Shown: positions 44,037-53,729, numbered from the stretch's first letter. The stretch is 64,000 bases of DNA from Shouchella sp047238345 (GCF_047238345.1 NZ_JBDFMQ010000001.1:186001-250000); one strand, 5' to 3'. A program made the numbers and translations. Notes: a model not told the origin generated them from the letters alone.

Positions 44037-45935
44037 TTAAATGGTTTTCCGTAAAATATCTTGCACCGCTTCTTTTTGCTGAATTTCAACAAGAATATAG
44101 AGGTAATCTCCTGCTTGAATAACAGTACTTCCAGTTGGAGAGATCATCTGATCATCACGTTCGATCGCACTTACATTGACGTGTTCAGGGAATTTGATCT
44201 CTGCTAACGTCTTGCCTGTAATCCAAGTATCTTCTGTTGTTTGGAAATGAAGCATCTCGGCAGAAGACCGGCCATTGGCAAGAATTTCTCTTTTTAATTC
44301 TTCACGCCATTCAGAAGCTAGTTCCCGCTTAAGGTCTTGGTACGCTTCTTCTTTCATTGATTTCTTGAGTTCCTCATCATGGGCATTTTGCTTACGTCTT
44401 TGTTCTGTCTTCCAATCTCGAGTCAACATTGTTCCCATTGCAACAAGCATCAACACAAGAATGAAGGCAAAAGGAAGTGCGGCTGTAAGAGCGGCGGTTT
44501 GTAGAGCATCAAGTCCTCCATCTCCACTAACAAGCAGGACGGAAGCTGTACCAGCAATGAGAACACCCCACATGACCTTTAGTTTAAAGCTCGGATTTAA
44601 TGAGCCATTTGAGGTCATTGAGCCAAGAACGAATGCAGCAGAATCGGCAGATGTTACAAAGAAGATTCCGACCACAGCGACGGCTAGAATACTAGAGATC
44701 ATCGTTAATGGCAATTGGTCTAGCATATAGAATAACGTTAATTCAACTTCATCTGTCGCAACCGAGGCCATATCAAAGATCCCACTTAACTGAATATCTA
44801 GTGCTGTTCCACCAAAGACGGAAAACCAAATAACCGCCATAACTGTGGGTACAAGCAAGACACCGCCAATAAATTCACGGATTGTACGACCTTTAGAAAT
44901 TCTGGCAATAAATAGTCCTACGAAGGGGGACCAAGACATGTGCCACGCCCAAAAGAAAATCGTGTTTGCCCCAAGCCAACCATCATCATTATAAGGGTCC
45001 ATTGAAAAGGACATTGATACTACGTTGGCTACGTAACTTCCTAGCGTTGTCACCATACTTTCTAGTAGCGTAATGGTTTGACCTGCAAATAAGACAAATA
45101 ACATTAATAGTCCAGCTAAAACTAAATTTAAATTGGTTAAGCGTTTAATTCCTTTATTAATGCCACGAACGGCGGAGAATAAAAATAACACTGTAATAAT
45201 CGCAATGATGCTTAATTGTAGTGGTAATCCGTTCTCAAGAGGGGATAAAAAGGAAACACCACCGGAAATTTGTAAGGCACTAATACCGAATGTCGTAGCG
45301 ACGCCAGCACAAGTAGAAATAACGGCGAGTAAGTCAATCCCTTTTCCCATCCAGCCATCTGTTTTGTTTCCGAGCAATGGATAAAAAGCAGAACTAATTA
45401 ATGCAGGGCGATTTTTTCGAAACTGTACGTAAGCCAGCGTTAAACCAACGACTGAAAATGCTCCCCACGCGTGCAGTCCCCAATGAAATACCCCGTAACG
45501 AAGACCGACTTCTGCAGCGTCCCCGCCCTCTTCTGGCAAGCTAAATGAGTAGCCAGGAGGTTGATCTGCGTAATACAGAATCGGTTCAGCTACGCCGAAG
45601 AAAACGAAGCCTACACCAAGTCCGGCCGCAAACAGCATGCCAACCCATGAAATAAAAGAATGCTCCGGTCGATCGTTGTCTTTTCCAAGTCTTAATTTAC
45701 CAAAAGGCGAGAGAGCAACAACTAACCCAAATACAATAAACAAACTGGCAATGGTCATGTAAAACCAACCGAAATTATTGATAATCCAGTCGAGTGCTGT
45801 ATCCGCTGTAGCAGCCAAATGACTCGGGCTGATAATTCCCCACAAAACAAATAACACGATGATAATCGTTGAAGAGATTAACACAAAGGGGGAAGCTTGT
45901 TCTTTAATACTTTCTTTGTTGGGTGTACTAGCCAT
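44037..45935 (-). CDS. BCCT osmolyte transporter with C-terminal RCK_C domain
   Basis: A 632-residue protein. Residues ~15-500 form a BCCT carrier (glycine betaine/choline type) with twelve helices; WTIFYWAWW-like TIFFWAWHMSWSPFVGLFIARISKGRT and VTSADSAAFVLGSM are present, and the long N-terminal AEPILYYADQPPG segment fits. Residues ~503-560 form a charged, coiled-coil-like linker, and residues 561-632 resemble the RCK_C (TrkA-C) regulatory domain: TGKTLAEIKFPEHVNVSAI then GSTVIQAGDYLYILV. Common OpuD/BetL proteins end soon after helix 12, so this regulatory tail is unusual. AAGGAG lies 9 nt before ATG 45935. Confidence 0.88.
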   Translation of the reverse strand: MASTPNKESIKEQASPFVLISSTIIIVLFVLWGIISPSHLAATADTALDWIINNFGWFYMTIASLFIVFGLVVALSPFGKLRLGKDNDRPEHSFISWVGMLFAAGLGVGFVFFGVAEPILYYADQPPGYSFSLPEEGGDAAEVGLRYGVFHWGLHAWGAFSVVGLTLAYVQFRKNRPALISSAFYPLLGNKTDGWMGKGIDLLAVISTCAGVATTFGISALQISGGVSFLSPLENGLPLQLSIIAIITVLFLFSAVRGINKGIKRLTNLNLVLAGLLMLFVLFAGQTITLLESMVTTLGSYVANVVSMSFSMDPYNDDGWLGANTIFFWAWHMSWSPFVGLFIARISKGRTIREFIGGVLLVPTVMAVIWFSVFGGTALDIQLSGIFDMASVATDEVELTLFYMLDQLPLTMISSILAVAVVGIFFVTSADSAAFVLGSMTSNGSLNPSFKLKVMWGVLIAGTASVLLVSGDGGLDALQTAALTAALPFAFILVLMLVAMGTMLTRDWKTEQRRKQNAHDEELKKSMKEEAYQDLKRELASEWREELKREILANGRSSAEMLHFQTTEDTWITGKTLAEIKFPEHVNVSAIERDDQMISPTGSTVIQAGDYLYILVEIQQKEAVQDILRKTI

Positions 45936-45944
45936 AAGCAACAA

Positions 45945-46465
45945 CTCCTTATAAAATTTTTTATACTATGTAAAACATTTTGCATACCGATACCCATACC
46001 CTAACAGAACAAAAAAACAACATCAATTTCAAAAATACACAATAGTTAATAAAATAGACTTAGTGAAATCTATACTCGAAAACGGTGAAAAGCCAAGAGT
46101 GATGTTATCGAAGGAGTTGAGGCATTGCCCGCGGCAAAGAAGACAACGTGAGCGCAAGTAATAACGTAGCGCAAACGGATGTCGCGCTTGTGCCTGTGGT
46201 GGTCCATCCGTGCGATAAGTGATGAATCTAATTTGAAGACGTCATAGCTATTGAAACGTATCTATAGAAGATCTTTTTTAGTGCGGGAAAGACATGCTTC
46301 TACCAAATCATTCACAATCTTGATAGGCGTAGCGTAATCTATGTAGAAATTGGTATGAATTTGTAGATGAAAAATCGCGAAATGCCCGTTGACTTTCTTT
46401 CTGAAGGGGAGTAATATTCATCTTAGATTTTTTTAAAACTACGATAAAAAAAGGAGATAGTCATC
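45945..46465. other. Intergenic region with repeat, no gene seen
   Basis: About 520 bp between divergent genes. It holds the second copy of the 64-bp repeat (46137-46200). The rest has no open frame or structure I can support. Confidence 0.6.
46137..46200 (+). repeat. 64-bp dispersed intergenic repeat, copy 2
   Basis: Same element and orientation as 8491-8554, with six differences, all in the first 31 bases. GC-rich with the AGCGC/GCGCT hairpin. In both places a GCCCG-containing stretch lies shortly upstream. Confidence 0.85.
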
Positions 46466-47329
46466 ATGGAGAGAGGCGTTGCTTCTTTTACGTATGAGGA
46501 TTTGACTTTAGAGTATTCGATTACGGGAGAAGGAGAACCGATATTATATTTGCATGGTGGTCATTCCAATTGTTTAGAACAACTTGGCCTAGAAGAACTT
46601 GTTGAACAAGGGTATTCGGTTATCATTCCTTCAAGAGCTGGATACGGTCATACGTCGAAAAGAATCGGAAAATCATTAGAAACAGCGTGCAGTTTTTATG
46701 TTGAATTATTAAACGAGCTGCATATTGATCAAGTACATGTCATTGCCGCTTCAACTGGAGGGCCTTCTGGCATTTACTTAGCAAGTCATTATCCAGAGCG
46801 TGTAAAAACGTTTACGTTACAAGGTGCGGTGACAAAGCCGTGGAAAGAAGCGAGAAAACGTGACGCACTATTCAGTCGTTTCTTGTTTTATCCATATGTG
46901 GAGAAGTTTGTTTGGAAAGGTGTATCAAGTGTAGCTCGCTTTTCACCAGACTTTGCCTTTAAAACGATTGCGCCTTTATACAGTAAACTTCCTTATAAAG
47001 AAATTAAAGAACGGACGTTATCAAGAGATTGGTATTTATTTGATCGTATGACGGAATTTCAGCGTTCCGGTCATGGGTTTTGGATTGATTTGCACCAAAT
47101 GAAAGGTTCGCTTGAACAAGAGCTTGATTCGATTCAAGCACCAACTTTAATTGTTCATAGTATTAATGACGCCATTGTGCCGCTCGATCATGCGGAATAT
47201 GCGAAAGGCCATATTCAATCCTCAAAGTTATGTTGTTTAAATACGTGGGGCCATTTACTTTCTTTAGGTAAAGGGTCAGAGGATCACAATAATGAAGTCA
47301 TTGGTTTTTTAAATCACCACTCGGCATAA
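46466..47329 (+). CDS. Alpha/beta hydrolase
   Basis: A 287-residue alpha/beta-hydrolase: oxyanion segment YLHGGHSN, nucleophile elbow IAASTGGPSG (Ser96), acid in VHSINDAIVPL, and His in NTWGHLLSLGKG. The fold is close to the haloperoxidase/esterase group; substrate unknown. GGAG before the ATG. It ends at a strong terminator and stands alone. Confidence 0.88.
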   Translation: MERGVASFTYEDLTLEYSITGEGEPILYLHGGHSNCLEQLGLEELVEQGYSVIIPSRAGYGHTSKRIGKSLETACSFYVELLNELHIDQVHVIAASTGGPSGIYLASHYPERVKTFTLQGAVTKPWKEARKRDALFSRFLFYPYVEKFVWKGVSSVARFSPDFAFKTIAPLYSKLPYKEIKERTLSRDWYLFDRMTEFQRSGHGFWIDLHQMKGSLEQELDSIQAPTLIVHSINDAIVPLDHAEYAKGHIQSSKLCCLNTWGHLLSLGKGSEDHNNEVIGFLNHHSA

Positions 47330-47335
47330 ATAATG

Positions 47336-47369
47336 AGAGCTCTGCTTTTACTAAAGCGGAGCTCTTTTT
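47336..47369 (+). terminator. Terminator after the hydrolase gene
   Basis: AGAGCTCTGCTTT / AAAGCGGAGCTCT with a 4-nt loop and a T run. Confidence 0.92.
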
Positions 47370-47471
47370 GTCTTTTTTTTGAAGCGAAGGAAAGTGAAAT
47401 CCATTTTGTTGTTTCCGAAAAATCGCTTAGTAAACGCTTTTTTAAGATAGAACACCCCCTTTAATGTGTTC

Positions 47472-47567
47472 AGAATCACTATTGTAGAAATGATTCTTAG
47501 TATTTTAACTTTTTGAGAACGCATTGACTTCCTGTGCGCGTTTTCTTAAGCTGAAACGTGTCAGCTT
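47472..47567 (+). promoter_or_regulatory. Structured leader upstream of nupC
   Basis: Three inverted repeats lie before nupC: AGAATCA / TGATTCT (47472-47497), GAGAACGC / GCGTTTTC (about 47515-47545), and AAGCTGA / TCAGCTT followed by TTTAATTTTTTT (47548-47578). The last has the form of a terminator only ~85 bp before the start codon, so transcription into nupC may be attenuated. The signal is unknown; it does not look like a purine riboswitch. Confidence 0.5.
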
Positions 47568-47657
47568 TTTAATTTTTTTGATGAAACGTGCAACAATCTC
47601 ATATTAAAGGGAATAGTAAGGCGCAAAGAGTGACTAACTCGCGTCGGGGAGGCTAAT

Positions 47658-48881
47658 ATGAACGTATTATGGGGTATTATGGGTATTGTCATTTTACTCG
47701 CCTTTGCTTTTTTATTATCAACAAATAAGAAAGCGATTAACTGGCGAACAGTTTTGACTGCTCTAGCGTTACAAATTGCATTCGCATTCATTGTTTTATG
47801 GACAGATGTAGGAAGTTATGTCTTAGAACAAGTAACTCGTGGTGTACAAGCTGCAATTGATACATCAGGTGCAGGGATTAATATGGTATTTGGTGGGATA
47901 TTTGAAGTAGAAGGAGTCGGAATGATTTTTGCATTCCAAGTCTTACCAGTAATTATTTTCTTCTCTGCCGTTATTAGTATTTTATATCACTATGGCATTA
48001 TGCAATTTATTGTTAAATATCTTGGAGGCGGAATTTCTCGTCTATTAAAAACAAGCCGTGCTGAATCGGTCTCAGCAACAGGGAATATCTTTGTTGGACA
48101 GACAGAAGCACCTTTAATGATTAAACCTTATTTAGGAAAAATGACTGCTTCTGAACTTTTTGCCGTCATGACCGGTGGTATGGCAACTGTTGCAGGTTCA
48201 GTTATGGCTGGTATTTCATTAATGGGCGTACCCCTGGAATACTTAATTGCTGCAACGTTTATGTCTGCTCCAGGTGGACTACTGATGGCAAAGATGATTG
48301 TGCCAGAGACAGAAATCAGTGAAACAAAAGATGGGATTAATCTTAAAGTAGAGCGGGAATCCCGTAACTTTATCGATGCAGCATCGAATGGTGCGCTTGA
48401 TGGCTTGAAGCTTGCTTTAAACGTTGGTGCGATGCTTATCGCATTCGTTTCCTTAATCGCGTTAGTGAATTTATTGTTATCGTTTGTCGGAAACGATATC
48501 CTCGGTCTTGGTGTAGTGACACTTGAACAAATTCTGGGCTATGCATTTGCACCAATTGCTTGGGTTATTGGTGTACCGTGGGCTGAAGCCTTAGAAGCAG
48601 GCTCATTCATTGGTCAAAAAACGATTATTAATGAATTTATTGGGTTTGAAGCATTAATGTCTGGTGCCGATCAATTATCTGAGCGCACATTTATCATTAC
48701 AGCATTTGCTCTTTGTGGATTTGCGAACCTGAGCTCGATCGCAATCTTGCTTGGTGGTCTTGGCGGTATGATTCCAGAACGTCGTTCACTTATTGCAAAA
48801 TACGGTGTTAAAGCATTGATCGCCGCTACACTTGTTAACTTAATGAACGCTACCATTGCCGGTATGTTAATTGGTGGGTAG
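47658..48881 (+). CDS. nupC: Concentrative nucleoside transporter NupC
   Basis: A 407-residue carrier of the CNT family with about ten helices. Family segments include SVSATGNIFVGQTEAPL, MTGGMATVAGSVMAGIS and ALCGFANLSSIAILLGGLG. It imports nucleosides with protons or sodium. AGGCTAATATG-type context gives only a weak ribosome site (GGGGAGG 47645-47651 fits the ATG at 47658). Preceded by the structured leader. Confidence 0.92.
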   Translation: MNVLWGIMGIVILLAFAFLLSTNKKAINWRTVLTALALQIAFAFIVLWTDVGSYVLEQVTRGVQAAIDTSGAGINMVFGGIFEVEGVGMIFAFQVLPVIIFFSAVISILYHYGIMQFIVKYLGGGISRLLKTSRAESVSATGNIFVGQTEAPLMIKPYLGKMTASELFAVMTGGMATVAGSVMAGISLMGVPLEYLIAATFMSAPGGLLMAKMIVPETEISETKDGINLKVERESRNFIDAASNGALDGLKLALNVGAMLIAFVSLIALVNLLLSFVGNDILGLGVVTLEQILGYAFAPIAWVIGVPWAEALEAGSFIGQKTIINEFIGFEALMSGADQLSERTFIITAFALCGFANLSSIAILLGGLGGMIPERRSLIAKYGVKALIAATLVNLMNATIAGMLIGG

Positions 48882-48886
48882 TATAG

Positions 48887-48916
48887 AAAAAGACAGTCGG
48901 TAGGCTGTCTTTTTTT
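48887..48916 (+). terminator. Terminator after nupC
   Basis: AAAAAGACAG / CTGTCTTTTTTT with an 8-nt loop. Confidence 0.9.
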
Positions 48917-48933
48917 CTTAAAAAGGAGTGCTT

Positions 48934-49404
48934 ATGATGCAAATTAAAGTTATACGCGCAACAGTTGAAGACGCAGAAGAGATTCTCTCCCTACAAAAAC
49001 TCGCGTATCAAAGTGAAGCGGAAATCTATAACGATTATACAATTTTGCCTTTACATGAGACGGTTAAAGATGTGGAGCAAGCCTTTGGGACTCATCATAT
49101 TTTAAAAGCGGTCAATGAAAAAAATGAAATTGTAGGTTCGGTTAGAGGAAAACATGAAGAAGGTACGACGACTATTGGAAAACTTATGGTTCATCCATCT
49201 GCACAAAATCAAGGGCTAGGAAGAAAGCTAATGACTGCCATTGAGCAGGCGTTACCTGCGACGACCTATAAACTTTTCACAGGTTCAAAAAGTGAAAAAA
49301 ACCTTGCCCTCTATCAAAAGCTTGGGTATGAAATTGTTTCACATGCTCAATTACCGGGAGAAGCGACCGTGTTTGCCTTTTTGGAAAAGCCTACGATTTC
49401 GTAG
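48934..49404 (+). CDS. GNAT-family N-acetyltransferase
   Basis: A 156-residue GNAT protein with acetyl-CoA loop VHPSAQNQGLGRKLMTAIE (residues ~86-104) and the terminal strand region LYQKLGYEIV. Start ATG 48934 has AAGGAG 6 nt upstream. Substrate unknown. The stop codon lies inside the following terminator stem. Confidence 0.87.
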   Translation: MMQIKVIRATVEDAEEILSLQKLAYQSEAEIYNDYTILPLHETVKDVEQAFGTHHILKAVNEKNEIVGSVRGKHEEGTTTIGKLMVHPSAQNQGLGRKLMTAIEQALPATTYKLFTGSKSEKNLALYQKLGYEIVSHAQLPGEATVFAFLEKPTIS

Positions 49405-49412
49405 GCTTTTTT
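49385..49412 (+). terminator. Terminator overlapping the GNAT stop
   Basis: AAAAGCCTACGA / TCGTAGGCTTTT with a 2-nt centre; the TAG stop is part of the stem. Confidence 0.88.
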
Positions 49413-49467
49413 TATTCTCTTCTCGCATAGAATAGAAGAGGTCAGAAGGTGAGTGGAGTTGGAGTAA

Positions 49468-49947
49468 ATGTCACTGAGATATGATTGGAACACAGAGAAT
49501 AAAGCGCTATTCGAGGGTGTGCTTGAAAAAGTTGCTGTTCAAATGAATGATCATTTGAGTCACCCGCATATCATTGTCGGTACCGATTCCCAAGTCCATG
49601 GACATACAACACGGTTTGTTACAGGTGTAGTTATAACGTCCTCATCTTGTAAGAGATGGACCTATACGCATCGAATAACAAAGCCTTTTAAAATTCGTTC
49701 AATGTATGACCGCCTTCTCTATGAAACGGTTTTAACGGAATTGCTTCTGTCAGAATTGTACGTGGTGTATCAAGAGAGGGTTGGAATTCGTTTTGAAGCG
49801 CATTTAGATATAAGCGGCTCTGCACAACATGATTCATCTCGCTATATGGAAGAATTAAGAAGCAGATTAAATCGAGTAGGTTTTTCAACGAGAATTAAAC
49901 CGTTTGCTTATGTGGCAAGCTGTTACGCCAATCGATATACAAAATAA
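49468..49947 (+). CDS. YkuK-type RNase H-like protein
   Basis: A 159-residue protein of the DUF458/RNase H-like family (YkuK): the core motif IIVGTDSQVHGH carries the Asp expected in the RNase H fold, and EAHLDISGSAQHDSSRYM is a second conserved block. Activity is not established. AAGGTGAGTGG lies upstream; GGAGT is closest to the ATG. Confidence 0.82.
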   Translation: MSLRYDWNTENKALFEGVLEKVAVQMNDHLSHPHIIVGTDSQVHGHTTRFVTGVVITSSSCKRWTYTHRITKPFKIRSMYDRLLYETVLTELLLSELYVVYQERVGIRFEAHLDISGSAQHDSSRYMEELRSRLNRVGFSTRIKPFAYVASCYANRYTK

Positions 49948-49957
49948 ACCGCCACGG

Positions 49958-50161
49958 TTAACGAGGCGGTCTTCCCCAAGGATTTCTAGGATTTACCGGT
50001 GGGGGCGGTAAATCTCGGTTCACTGTTGATTCTGTGTGGGGATAAGTGTGAACGTGTCGATAGACTTTATTTGTTACATAATGGGTTAGCACCGGCTGGA
50101 TTTCTTGGACAACATACTCTTCTATATGTGGCCTCCTGGGGGGCATAGGTTTGCGAAACAT
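49958..50161 (-). CDS. CotD-family inner spore coat protein
   Basis: A 67-residue protein rich in Pro, His, Tyr and Arg. Its centre, QPVLTHYVTNKVYRHVHTYP and HTESTVN, follows the CotD pattern of HY/H-rich repeats and FPHTxS. CotD-like proteins are part of the spore coat in Bacillus. AAAGGAGGTGTG lies 6-8 nt before the ATG. It supports a spore-forming host. Confidence 0.8.
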   Translation of the reverse strand: MFRKPMPPRRPHIEEYVVQEIQPVLTHYVTNKVYRHVHTYPHTESTVNRDLPPPPVNPRNPWGRPPR

Positions 50162-50226
50162 CTATACACACCTCCTTTGTTATTCACAGTCTATGTAAAT
50201 AAGGATAAAAAGGTATAGGCAACATG

Positions 50227-50261
50227 AAAAAAACCGCTTCGCTATCTGCGAAACGGTTTTT
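50227..50261. terminator. Bidirectional terminator
   Basis: AAAAACCGCTTCGC / GCGAAACGGTTTTT (one mismatch) with a 5-nt loop. Confidence 0.88.
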
Positions 50262-50263
50262 CA

Positions 50264-51376
50264 TTAAATCTTTTTGGGCGTAGACCGCATTCGAATTCGA
50301 ATTAAGCGGTATGTGTGTTGGACGATTACTTTACCAACTGCATAGGTCGGTACGGCTAGTAAGATGCCGATAAACCCTGCTAGCTGACTGGCGACGAGCA
50401 AGACAAAAATAATCGTTAGTGGATGCACGGAAAGTTGTCGACCCATAATTTGTGGGGAGAAGACGTTACTTTCAATTTGTTGTATGACGACAACACCACC
50501 AATAACAAGTAGTGCGGTAAGTGGTGAGTCAAATAGTGCAACGACAACAGCTGGTGCTGTACCAATCCAAGGTCCGATAAATGGAATGACGTTTGTGAAC
50601 AAGGCGACGATGGCTAAAATCAAAGCGTAATCTATACCTAAGATTAAATACCAGATTAAGCAAAGGACTCCCACGCATGCACTTACAAGAAGCTGTCCTT
50701 GTATATAGCCACTTAAAGCATTATCCAGGTCATTAAGCACGCGCTTTCCTTCCTCTTGTTCTCTCGCTGGAAATTGATTAATGACCATCATTGGTGCTTT
50801 ATTTCCTTCTTTAAGCATGTAAAAGAGAACAAAGGGAATGATGACCGCCACAATAACCACGTTGGCAACGGCGCCAATAAACGATCCAATGCTATCTAAA
50901 GCAGATTCAAGATACCCCTGGAAATTTTCCGTTATTGTATTTGAGATATTTTCTAAAGACAGATCCATGGTATCCATCGCATTTTGAAACGCTTGTGTAT
51001 TCTGGAGACTTTCGAAAAAGTCTTGGACCATGTTTGCATATCTCGGTATATTGTTTATAAAGGACATGATTTGGTTTTGAATGATTGGACCTATGTACAA
51101 AATCGCTCCTGTTAACAACCCAATTAAAGCAAGAAATACAATTAAAATGGAAATACCTCGATGAATTTTTTTACTGAGGATATTCACAAATGGTCGTAAC
51201 AAGTAATAAATAATCAGTGCGATTACAATAGGTGCGAACAGCGTTTGAAACAGAACCGCGATCGGTCTAAAAATAAAATCAACGAGTGATCCTAAGTAGA
51301 CAATTAAAAATATGATAATGATCCAACAAGCAAAACGAAACGCTTTACTATCCATCACGGTAAGCCAGGCCTCCAT
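50264..51376 (-). CDS. AI-2E family transporter (YtvI/YueF-like permease)
   Basis: A 370-residue membrane protein with seven to eight helices and the AI-2E family pattern: FAPIVIALIIYYLLRPFVN, LLVSACVGVLCLIWYLILG, NVIPFIGPWIGTAPA and PQIMGRQLSVHPLTIIFVLL. The family includes sodium/proton-type and peptide or signal exporters; function here is open. The start may be GTG 51358 (GGAGG 11 nt upstream) rather than ATG 51376. Confidence 0.88.
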   Translation of the reverse strand: MEAWLTVMDSKAFRFACWIIIIFLIVYLGSLVDFIFRPIAVLFQTLFAPIVIALIIYYLLRPFVNILSKKIHRGISILIVFLALIGLLTGAILYIGPIIQNQIMSFINNIPRYANMVQDFFESLQNTQAFQNAMDTMDLSLENISNTITENFQGYLESALDSIGSFIGAVANVVIVAVIIPFVLFYMLKEGNKAPMMVINQFPAREQEEGKRVLNDLDNALSGYIQGQLLVSACVGVLCLIWYLILGIDYALILAIVALFTNVIPFIGPWIGTAPAVVVALFDSPLTALLVIGGVVVIQQIESNVFSPQIMGRQLSVHPLTIIFVLLVASQLAGFIGILLAVPTYAVGKVIVQHTYRLIRIRMRSTPKKI

Positions 51377-51535
51377 CCAATAAATCTTATTTACTATGTG
51401 TATTCAAAAGAAAGTAGTAAAAATACTATATCATAAAATAACAGAAATCCAATGAAATATCTATTCTGCTTGTTTGAAGTTGCCGCAAGAGGGAATATCC
51501 ATGAATACGATGATCGACTAAAAAGGGTGAGCGCA

Positions 51536-53068
51536 ATGCGAATAGTAACTGGAGAAGAAATGGCGAGTGTGGAAGCGATCACGATGAACAAAATTGGCTT
51601 ACCAGGCGTTGTGTTAATGGAAAATGCAGGGAGAGAAATTGCGCGTAAATTAATCGAGCAGTATGGAAATAAACGGTACCTTATCTTAATTGGTGCGGGC
51701 AACAATGGCGGAGATGGATTTGTTGTAGCGCGAATGCTAAGAGAACAAGGAATTCAAGTCATTACGTGTATTGTGGCTGAAGAACATCGATATACAGGCG
51801 ATGCAAAATTGCATAAACGAATTTACGAACAAAGCGGCTATAGGTGGAAGTACTGGCATGACACTGAACCAGACTGGATGGAAATCCTGTGTCACATTGA
51901 TGTCATTGTAGATGCAATGCTTGGAACGGGTGTGCGAGGGACTCTTAAAGACCCCTATCCGGAGATCATAAAAAAAGTAAATCAGTCGCAACGTGATGTT
52001 GTAGCGATTGATCTTCCTAGCGGTGTACCTGCGGATGAATCGGAATTTGATTATGAGCCAATTCAGGCAGATCAAACGTATTGTTTACAACTAATGAAGC
52101 TCAGCTACTTTTTAGAAGCAACAAAACCGTTTTACGGAAAAACGGACGTGTTGCCTATTGGTGTGCCACCAGCAACCTTTAAGCACCTTGAAAAGCAACG
52201 CTGTATCTGGGGGAAAGAGGAAGTATTTAATAGCTGGCTAAAGCCGAGCTTGTTTGCTCATAAAGGAAAGAATGGACGAGTTGGAATTATCGCTGGACAT
52301 GAAGACATGCCTGGAGCGGCAAGTCTGGTTACGAGTGCTGCTGTACAAAGTGGTGCCGGCTTAACAACGGTTGCTGCTGTAACGTCAGTAAAAGCACTCG
52401 TTTCTTCCCATGTGAAAGAAGCGATGTTTGCGACATTTACAGAGCGTGAGGGCCATCTTGAACCAACAGAAGAGGAGCTCATGCAGTTCTATGAAAACAA
52501 AGATGTGTTAACGATAGGGCCTGGAATCGGGCGAGGAGATTCAATAAAAAAGATTGTTGCTCATGCGATTGAATATTTTGAGGGAACCTTACTTTTAGAT
52601 GCTGATGCATTACATTGTATAAATGAATGCTTATCATTAATCCGCGAACGTTCGGCACCGCTTATTATTACGCCTCATCCAGGTGAAATGTCGATGTTGA
52701 CGAATGTGGATACAGGGCAAATTAAGAAACGTCGTTTTGAAATTGCTGAGGCGTTTGCTAGAGAGAATGGCATCTATGTGGTCTTAAAAGGACCCCATAC
52801 AATCGTAGCGATGCCAAATGGGTTTATTACTGTTAATATGTCTGGAAATGAAGGCTTAGCCAAGGGTGGAACAGGCGACGTGCTAACGGGGATTATAACC
52901 GCACTTGCTGCTAGGCAGACTACTCAAGTTGCCCTTTCCACTTCTGTTTATTTACATGGGTATGCAGCTGATTTATTTAAGAAAGATTCTTGGAGTGCTG
53001 ACAATATTACGCCAAGTTATCTCATTGAAAAACTTCCAGAAGCATTTAAAGTATTCACAACCAAGTAG
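51536..53068 (+). CDS. nnr: Bifunctional NAD(P)HX epimerase/dehydratase
   Basis: A 510-residue fusion. The N-terminal YjeF_N epimerase domain (about 1-215) has GLPGVVLMENAGR and IGAGNNGGDGFVVARML; the C-terminal ADP-dependent dehydratase domain (about 230-510) has ITPHPGEMS and NEGLAKGGTGDVLTG. Together they repair damaged, hydrated NADH and NADPH. ATG 51536 follows AAAAGGGTGAG and gives the normal start; the longer frame from 51452 adds unrelated sequence. Confidence 0.95.
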   Translation: MRIVTGEEMASVEAITMNKIGLPGVVLMENAGREIARKLIEQYGNKRYLILIGAGNNGGDGFVVARMLREQGIQVITCIVAEEHRYTGDAKLHKRIYEQSGYRWKYWHDTEPDWMEILCHIDVIVDAMLGTGVRGTLKDPYPEIIKKVNQSQRDVVAIDLPSGVPADESEFDYEPIQADQTYCLQLMKLSYFLEATKPFYGKTDVLPIGVPPATFKHLEKQRCIWGKEEVFNSWLKPSLFAHKGKNGRVGIIAGHEDMPGAASLVTSAAVQSGAGLTTVAAVTSVKALVSSHVKEAMFATFTEREGHLEPTEEELMQFYENKDVLTIGPGIGRGDSIKKIVAHAIEYFEGTLLLDADALHCINECLSLIRERSAPLIITPHPGEMSMLTNVDTGQIKKRRFEIAEAFARENGIYVVLKGPHTIVAMPNGFITVNMSGNEGLAKGGTGDVLTGIITALAARQTTQVALSTSVYLHGYAADLFKKDSWSADNITPSYLIEKLPEAFKVFTTK

Positions 53069-53126
53069 TGAAAATCTCAAGGTTGGGGAATACTTTATCT
53101 ATCATATTCAAAGGAGCCAACACAAA

Positions 53127-53714
53127 ATGAGAAAACAAAAGCTAACAACCATGACCGCTTTTGCAGCTTTACTAATGCTTGCTGCCTGTAATCAAGATGA
53201 AGGACCAGAAGAAATGAACCCAAATCCACAGCCAGATAGTGGCGAGGAAGATAGCGCGACTCAAGAAGGCGAATCTATGACTTCTTACATTAGTATTAAT
53301 GATGCTGTAGAAAGATTTAATGAAGTATTTCCTGACGCTTCAATGACAGGATTAAAATACGACGCACAGAGCATGAACTATGAAATTGATGGAATCGACG
53401 ATGACTCAGAATACGAGTTGATTATTGATGTAGAAACGCAAGAAGAAGTAAGTCAAGAAACCGATGCTCTTGATCAAGAAGATGCAGGTGGCGTGGAACG
53501 TGAGCGAGAAGCAATTGACACAGAGGGATTAATTGAGCCCAACGAAGCTGTTCAAACTGCTCATGATGAAATCGACGGCGCGATGAGAAGTTGGGAACTT
53601 GAGAGAGATGACAACCGCACGTATTATGAAGTGAAAATTGAAATTGATCAAGACGAACACGAAGTGAAAATTGATGCACAATCTGGTGAAATCATTGAGA
53701 TTGATCGAGATTAA
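53127..53714 (+). CDS. PepSY-domain lipoprotein
   Basis: A 195-residue lipoprotein with lipobox LMLAAC, an acidic low-complexity linker (EGPEEMNPNPQPDSGEEDS) and two PepSY-like repeats (about 55-110 and 135-195: ISINDAVERFNEVFPDA and IEPNEAVQTAHDEIDG). PepSY domains are often linked to control of secreted proteases. AAGGAG lies before ATG 53127, 58 bp after nnr, so it may share that transcript. Confidence 0.8.
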   Translation: MRKQKLTTMTAFAALLMLAACNQDEGPEEMNPNPQPDSGEEDSATQEGESMTSYISINDAVERFNEVFPDASMTGLKYDAQSMNYEIDGIDDDSEYELIIDVETQEEVSQETDALDQEDAGGVEREREAIDTEGLIEPNEAVQTAHDEIDGAMRSWELERDDNRTYYEVKIEIDQDEHEVKIDAQSGEIIEIDRD

Positions 53715-53729
53715 ACGATAAAAAAATTG

